Assembly (NCBI GenBank): GCA_049275655.1
Contig: JBASUY010000030.1
Location: 124,001 to 188,000 of the forward strand
Length of the DNA: 64,000 nucleotides
Reading direction: 5' to 3'
DNA from: Sherwoodlollariibacterium sp049275655
GTDB lineage: Bacteria > Omnitrophota > Gorgyraeia > Gygaellales > Profunditerraquicolaceae
Made by a program: the position numbers and the translations under genes. The notes beneath the pieces are model-generated. The model was not told where the DNA came from. It saw only the letters and a list, made by a program, of their open reading frames with translations, and did no database searches. Positions 60,777 through 64,000 of this stretch are shown in pieces (positions within the stretch are counted from its first letter, which is position 1; every line of letters begins with the position of its first letter).

Positions 60777-61313
60777 CTATTCTCTCCAGAGCCCGCGCTT
60801 ATTCTCGCGCGCCTGACGATAAAGCCCAATAAAAAAATCAGCATATTTTATATTCGGAGGGAAAGACATAATTGAGGCGTACCCCTCTTCTACTATCTTA
60901 GCGTTTAAAAATGTCCCGTCCTCTAAATAAATATATGCGAGGAGTCGGTTGTATTTATCGCGCTTCTCTACATCAAACTCCAAACGTACCCTCTTGCCCT
61001 CAACAAGCCTACGGGTAAACTCATAAGACTTCTTCCCCAACGCCTTAATCTCTGCTGTGCTTTGGCGGCTACGCTTAGAGTCGCGCAATAACTTATCAGA
61101 ATCATGCATCTCAGGGGTATCAATTCCAATAAGGCGCACCCTCTCGTTATTCTCTAATAGCAGGGTATCTCCGTCTATTACCCTCTTTACCAGAATATTC
61201 GAATAATCAACATCCCGGTTAAAAGGGTTCTTAAGAGCAGGACTTCCTGCGTAAAGCAAAGCGTAAGAAGTTGCGGCAATAATAGTTAGGATAAAAAAAG
61301 TCCTTATTTTCAA
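60777..61313 (-). CDS. exported thermonuclease-family nuclease
   Basis: 178 residues, staphylococcal-nuclease fold. N-terminal signal/anchor (TFFILTIIAATSYALLYAG). Catalytic region: VKRVIDGDTLLLENNERVRL, IGIDTPE with the Arg before it, LEFDVEKRDKYNRLLAYIYL, and a terminal ARENKRGLW. The start is TTG at 61313, fixed by GGAGG 5 bases upstream (61319-61323). It is probably anchored or periplasmic and cuts nucleic acids in a calcium-dependent way, as in the family. It has its own promoter, divergent from the helicase. Confidence 0.9.
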   Translation of the reverse strand: MKIRTFFILTIIAATSYALLYAGSPALKNPFNRDVDYSNILVKRVIDGDTLLLENNERVRLIGIDTPEMHDSDKLLRDSKRSRQSTAEIKALGKKSYEFTRRLVEGKRVRLEFDVEKRDKYNRLLAYIYLEDGTFLNAKIVEEGYASIMSFPPNIKYADFFIGLYRQARENKRGLWRE

Positions 61314-61353
61314 GAAAACCTCCGCCTTTAAAAAATAAAAATACCTTTTATTT

Positions 61354-61381
61354 ATTTTACTATTTTTATTAGATAAATCAA
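61354..61381 (-). promoter_or_regulatory. sigma-70-type promoter for the nuclease gene
   Basis: Minus strand TTGATT (61376-61381), 16-base spacer, TAAAAT (61354-61359), 41 bases before the TTG start. It interleaves with the plus-strand promoter of the helicase. Confidence 0.6.
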
Positions 61382-61398
61382 TGATTTTAGCTTATAAT
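61370..61398 (+). promoter_or_regulatory. possible promoter for the helicase gene
   Basis: A perfect TATAAT (61393-61398) lies 57 bases before the helicase ATG. The -35 region (about 61370-61375) is weak, so the call rests on the -10 and on the need for a plus-strand start here. Confidence 0.4.
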
Positions 61399-61455
61399 AA
61401 GGATGGCCCTAAAATAAGGCAAGTTTAAGGGATATAAGACTTTAAAAAGATAAAT

Positions 61456-63336
61456 ATGATATACGACCGCTTTCAACAAGAAGCTATTGGCCATATTAAT
61501 AACGGGCACTCTGTAATAGTCTCAGCGCCTACAGGCGCAGGAAAGACTGCAATAGCAGAACATGTAATCAAAGGCTCCTTAGAGAAAAAAATAGGGGTTA
61601 TCTATACCGCACCGATTAAAGCCTTATCTAACCAAAAATTCCGGGATTTCCAGGGGCAATTTCAGGATAATATCGGTATATTAACCGGGGATGTATCTTT
61701 AAATCCGCTTGCCCCAGTTCTGATAATGACTACCGAGATACTACGTAACAAGATCTTAGATGAACCGGATTCTTTAAAGAAATATTCGTGGGTTATCTTT
61801 GATGAAATACACTATATTGATAACCCTGAGCGGGGGACAGTCTGGGAAGAATCTTTGATATTCCTGCCAAAACACATGAATATACTCGGGCTCTCCGCAA
61901 CCATACCGAACATAAAAGAGTTCGCCTCTTGGATTGAATCCATACACGATAAACCCATAAAGACAGTAATAGAAAACAAGCGCCCTGTCCCCCTTCACTT
62001 TTTCTTCCCTATAGGAGACAAGATAGTGGATAAAATTGACGCCCTTAAAAGGCTTAGGTTTATGAAACCAAAGAAGATTTCTTTTTTGATTAACCATATA
62101 CGCTCCCAAGAAGGGTTACCTTGTATATATTTTGTTTTCGGAAGAAGGCGCGCAGAAGAATTAGCAGAAGAATTAGCGAGCATCTCTTTTTTAAATAAGG
62201 ATGAGCGGGCTAAAATAACCGACCTCTACCTTTCGCTTTGTGAGCGTTTTCAATTAAAATCCGACCGCACCGCCCAAAACCTATATCAACTTATACAACA
62301 AGGCATTGCCTACCATCACGCCGGAATGCTCCCGACATTAAAAGAGGTTATTGAACGACTCTTCACCAGCAGGCTATTAAAGGTAATATTTACTACCGAG
62401 ACCTTTGCCTTAGGGATAAATATGCCCTCGCGTTCTGTAATCTTTGACGGCTTGCGTAAGTTTTACGGCAGATATGTGCGAAACTTAAAAACACGCGACT
62501 TCTATCAGATGGCAGGGCGCGCAGGAAGGCGCGGGATAGATACAGAAGGCTTTGTTTATCCGCGCATAAACTTACACCGCATGCGCATTGAAGAAGCAAA
62601 AAGAATAATCTACGGCCCTGCGGAAAAGGTGAAAAGTCAACTGAATACCTCTTACGCGACTCTCCTTAACTTATACGAAAAGCACAAAGATGAGCTATTT
62701 AAAATTTATCCTCTCTCCTTACATTATTTCCAATCGCGTAAAAATGAGCAAAATGAAGCCTTAAGATTAATTGAATCAAAACTTAAACTCCTTAAAGACT
62801 GGGGGCATATATACGACAATACTTTAACTCAAAAAGGCTCGTTTGCTAAGACTGCCTACGGATATGAACTTATCTTAAGCGAGCTATATGAACAGAAGAT
62901 ACTGGAACAATTAAATGAATCTGAGTTAGGGGTAATCGCTGTTTCACTTGTCTTTGAGCCGAGAAAAGACCAACGCCTTTCCTTAGGGCTCTCAAAATCC
63001 TCACGCAACCTAAAAAGTATCTGCGAAGATATTTATGATAAGATTAAAAAGAAGGAACAACGTTTTAAGATTTACCCTTTTAGTAAACTCCCTTATTTTC
63101 ACCTAAGCACAACTATGGAGGCGTGGCTAAGGGGAACGAGCTTTGATAAGATACTGCGCTTCAGTGATACGGATGAGGGCGAAGTTGTGCGCTACTTTAG
63201 GATGAGTGTACAGATACTAAGGGAGATATCAGAAGCAGAGGTTGTATCCTACCTTTTAAAAGATAAGATAAAAGAAGCAATCCGCGTTATTAACCGCGAT
63301 GTAGTTGATGCGGAGAAACAACTGCGCGAAGGATAG
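61456..63336 (+). CDS. Ski2-like superfamily 2 helicase
   Basis: 626 residues, the only plus-strand gene. Walker A SAPTGAGKTAIAEHV (K30), motif Ia YTAPIKALSNQK, DEIH box IFDEIHYID (D116-H119), motif III LGLSATIPN, AYHHAGMLPTLKEVIE, GINMPSRSVIFDGLRK and motif VI QMAGRAGRRGID. This set resembles Ski2/Mtr4-type RNA helicases more than RecQ or DinG. About 220 C-terminal residues follow without a recognisable zinc or exosome-binding module. Probably RNA turnover or structure remodelling. The substrate is not shown by sequence. No clear Shine-Dalgarno. Ends one base before the convergent macro-Nudix gene. Confidence 0.9.
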   Translation: MIYDRFQQEAIGHINNGHSVIVSAPTGAGKTAIAEHVIKGSLEKKIGVIYTAPIKALSNQKFRDFQGQFQDNIGILTGDVSLNPLAPVLIMTTEILRNKILDEPDSLKKYSWVIFDEIHYIDNPERGTVWEESLIFLPKHMNILGLSATIPNIKEFASWIESIHDKPIKTVIENKRPVPLHFFFPIGDKIVDKIDALKRLRFMKPKKISFLINHIRSQEGLPCIYFVFGRRRAEELAEELASISFLNKDERAKITDLYLSLCERFQLKSDRTAQNLYQLIQQGIAYHHAGMLPTLKEVIERLFTSRLLKVIFTTETFALGINMPSRSVIFDGLRKFYGRYVRNLKTRDFYQMAGRAGRRGIDTEGFVYPRINLHRMRIEEAKRIIYGPAEKVKSQLNTSYATLLNLYEKHKDELFKIYPLSLHYFQSRKNEQNEALRLIESKLKLLKDWGHIYDNTLTQKGSFAKTAYGYELILSELYEQKILEQLNESELGVIAVSLVFEPRKDQRLSLGLSKSSRNLKSICEDIYDKIKKKEQRFKIYPFSKLPYFHLSTTMEAWLRGTSFDKILRFSDTDEGEVVRYFRMSVQILREISEAEVVSYLLKDKIKEAIRVINRDVVDAEKQLREG

Positions 63337-63337
63337 C

Positions 63338-64000
63338 TTAAATAGGGGCTGTCCCTGATTTTAAGTAATCTCTTAAAATCTCTTTATGGTCAAAAGCAAA
63401 ATCGTAATCTTCTATGTCTTTTAAACTTATAACCTTTATCCCGGCGGCATCATCCCCGGCTTTTGGGGTTCCTATTGCTTTAGCTATAAAGACTGTGCTG
63501 ATAGTATGAAAGCGCGCGTCGCGCTTAGGGTCAGAATAAGTATGGAGTTGTTTTACATCGGTTATATCTAAATTCGTCTCTTCTTTTGCCTCCCTTACTA
63601 CCGCCTCTTCAAGGCTCTCTCCATAGTCAACAAACCCTCCGGGAAGTGCCCAGCCAAACGGGGGATTGCTCCTTTGAATTACAACTACTCTACCGTCTAT
63701 CTCAATAATAACATCAACGGTTGCAAAAGGCCCGTTTTGTAGTTTATTTAAGACATGCTCAAGATATCTTATAACCCCCCTCTCAAATACCTCATATGCC
63801 TCTTTATCATAGAGGCAGAAGGTTATCTCTTTTACTCCTGTCCCCTCTTCCCTTATATACCGCCAAACCTCCTGCGCCATAATCTTAGCCGAGGCTAAAA
63901 GAGGAAACCCTCCGGTGCCACATCCTAAGGCAGGAAATACAATAGACCTAACCTTTAATTCATCTGCTACCTTAAGCGAGTTTTTGCAGGAACTACGTAT
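63338..64000 (-). CDS. macro domain-Nudix hydrolase fusion (runs off right edge)
   Basis: The reading frame stays open to the right edge, so the visible 220 residues are C-terminal. The first ~90 visible residues are the end of a macro domain: VRSIVFPALGCGTGGFPLLA holds the ADP-ribose-binding glycine loop, followed by VKEITFCLYDKEAYEVF. A Nudix domain follows, with GWALPGGFVDYGESLEEAV and REAKEETNL completing the GX5EX7REUXEE box. A Met within the frame (63880) is not the start because the macro domain extends upstream of it. The combination binds and probably hydrolyses ADP-ribose or O-acetyl-ADP-ribose. Converges with the helicase, with one base between stops. Confidence 0.85.
   Translation of the reverse strand: MRSSCKNSLKVADELKVRSIVFPALGCGTGGFPLLASAKIMAQEVWRYIREEGTGVKEITFCLYDKEAYEVFERGVIRYLEHVLNKLQNGPFATVDVIIEIDGRVVVIQRSNPPFGWALPGGFVDYGESLEEAVVREAKEETNLDITDVKQLHTYSDPKRDARFHTISTVFIAKAIGTPKAGDDAAGIKVISLKDIEDYDFAFDHKEILRDYLKSGTAPI

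Noticed and set aside
1..64000. CRISPR array, prophage or insertion sequence
   Set aside because: No regularly spaced repeats, transposase, capsid or terminase gene, and no stretch without genes long enough to hold an array.

Overview
The window reads as a piece of chromosome from a Gram-negative (LPS-bearing), moderately AT-rich, anaerobic-looking bacterium. The best guess for lineage is Omnitrophota (former OP3) or a relative. This is an inference from gene content: a DUF4912/GH57 pair, multi-domain LPS glycosyltransferase fusions, Wood-Ljungdahl folate genes, a possible Re-citrate synthase, and QueH instead of QueG. No 16S rRNA or other decisive marker is present. Coding density is very high. 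No gap exceeds about 150 bases, and many genes overlap by 4 bases (ATGA). From position 1 to about 61.3 kb every gene lies on the minus strand. The only plus-strand gene is a Ski2-like helicase at the right end. I see no tRNA, rRNA, CRISPR array, insertion sequence or prophage.

Layout from the left edge (transcription runs right to left): partial polA; a secreted TPR protein; a C1 module (FchA-type cyclohydrolase, FolD, MetF, a flavoprotein, and an acetyl-CoA synthase homologue); yraN-rnhB-rplS-trmD; a queuosine block (tgt, queA, queH) with an embedded secreted glycosidase-like gene; ruvB-scpA-trpS; the classical translation/envelope cluster infB-nusA-rimP-proS-cpaF-ispG-rseP-dxr-cdsA-uppS; GH57 branching enzyme plus DUF4912; an OmpA-like lipoprotein transcription unit with its own promoter and terminator; purA; a homocitrate/Re-citrate synthase family enzyme; serA and a class V aminotransferase; clpP and a trigger factor without its PPIase domain; LPS transport and Kdo/heptose genes (lptB, lptC-lptA fusion, kdsC, kdsD, kdsA, kdsB, heptose kinase); a run of GT9/GT4 glycosyltransferases, several fused; an LpxL-ELM1 fusion, lpxK and kdtA; xer, topA, dprA, aroK, a SpoVG-like gene, aroC, a nuclease; then the helicase and a macro-Nudix fusion cut by the right edge.

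The most unusual system is the C1 module at about 2.2-7.5 kb. It encodes the methenyl-, methylene- and methyl-THF steps of the Wood-Ljungdahl methyl branch and ends in a full-length homologue of acetyl-CoA synthase. That homologue keeps the four [4Fe-4S] cysteines of the A-cluster, but the Cys-Gly-Cys that holds the nickel ions is Ser-Gly-Leu. The Trp that CoA protects in the Moorella enzyme and a Phe of the active-site pocket are also changed. In the same operon FolD has Gln at the position of the cyclohydrolase Lys, which fits the separate FchA-type cyclohydrolase beside it. The flavoprotein between metF and the ACS homologue lacks typical NAD- and FAD-contact residues. Together this looks like a repurposed or non-canonical acetyl-CoA synthase module rather than a standard one.

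A second theme is gene fusion in LPS assembly: LpxL-ELM1, GT4-GT9, GT9-GT9 and LptC-LptA. A third is lost domains or catalytic residues in housekeeping proteins: ProRS without its editing domain, trigger factor without PPIase, and Pol I without proofreading residues.
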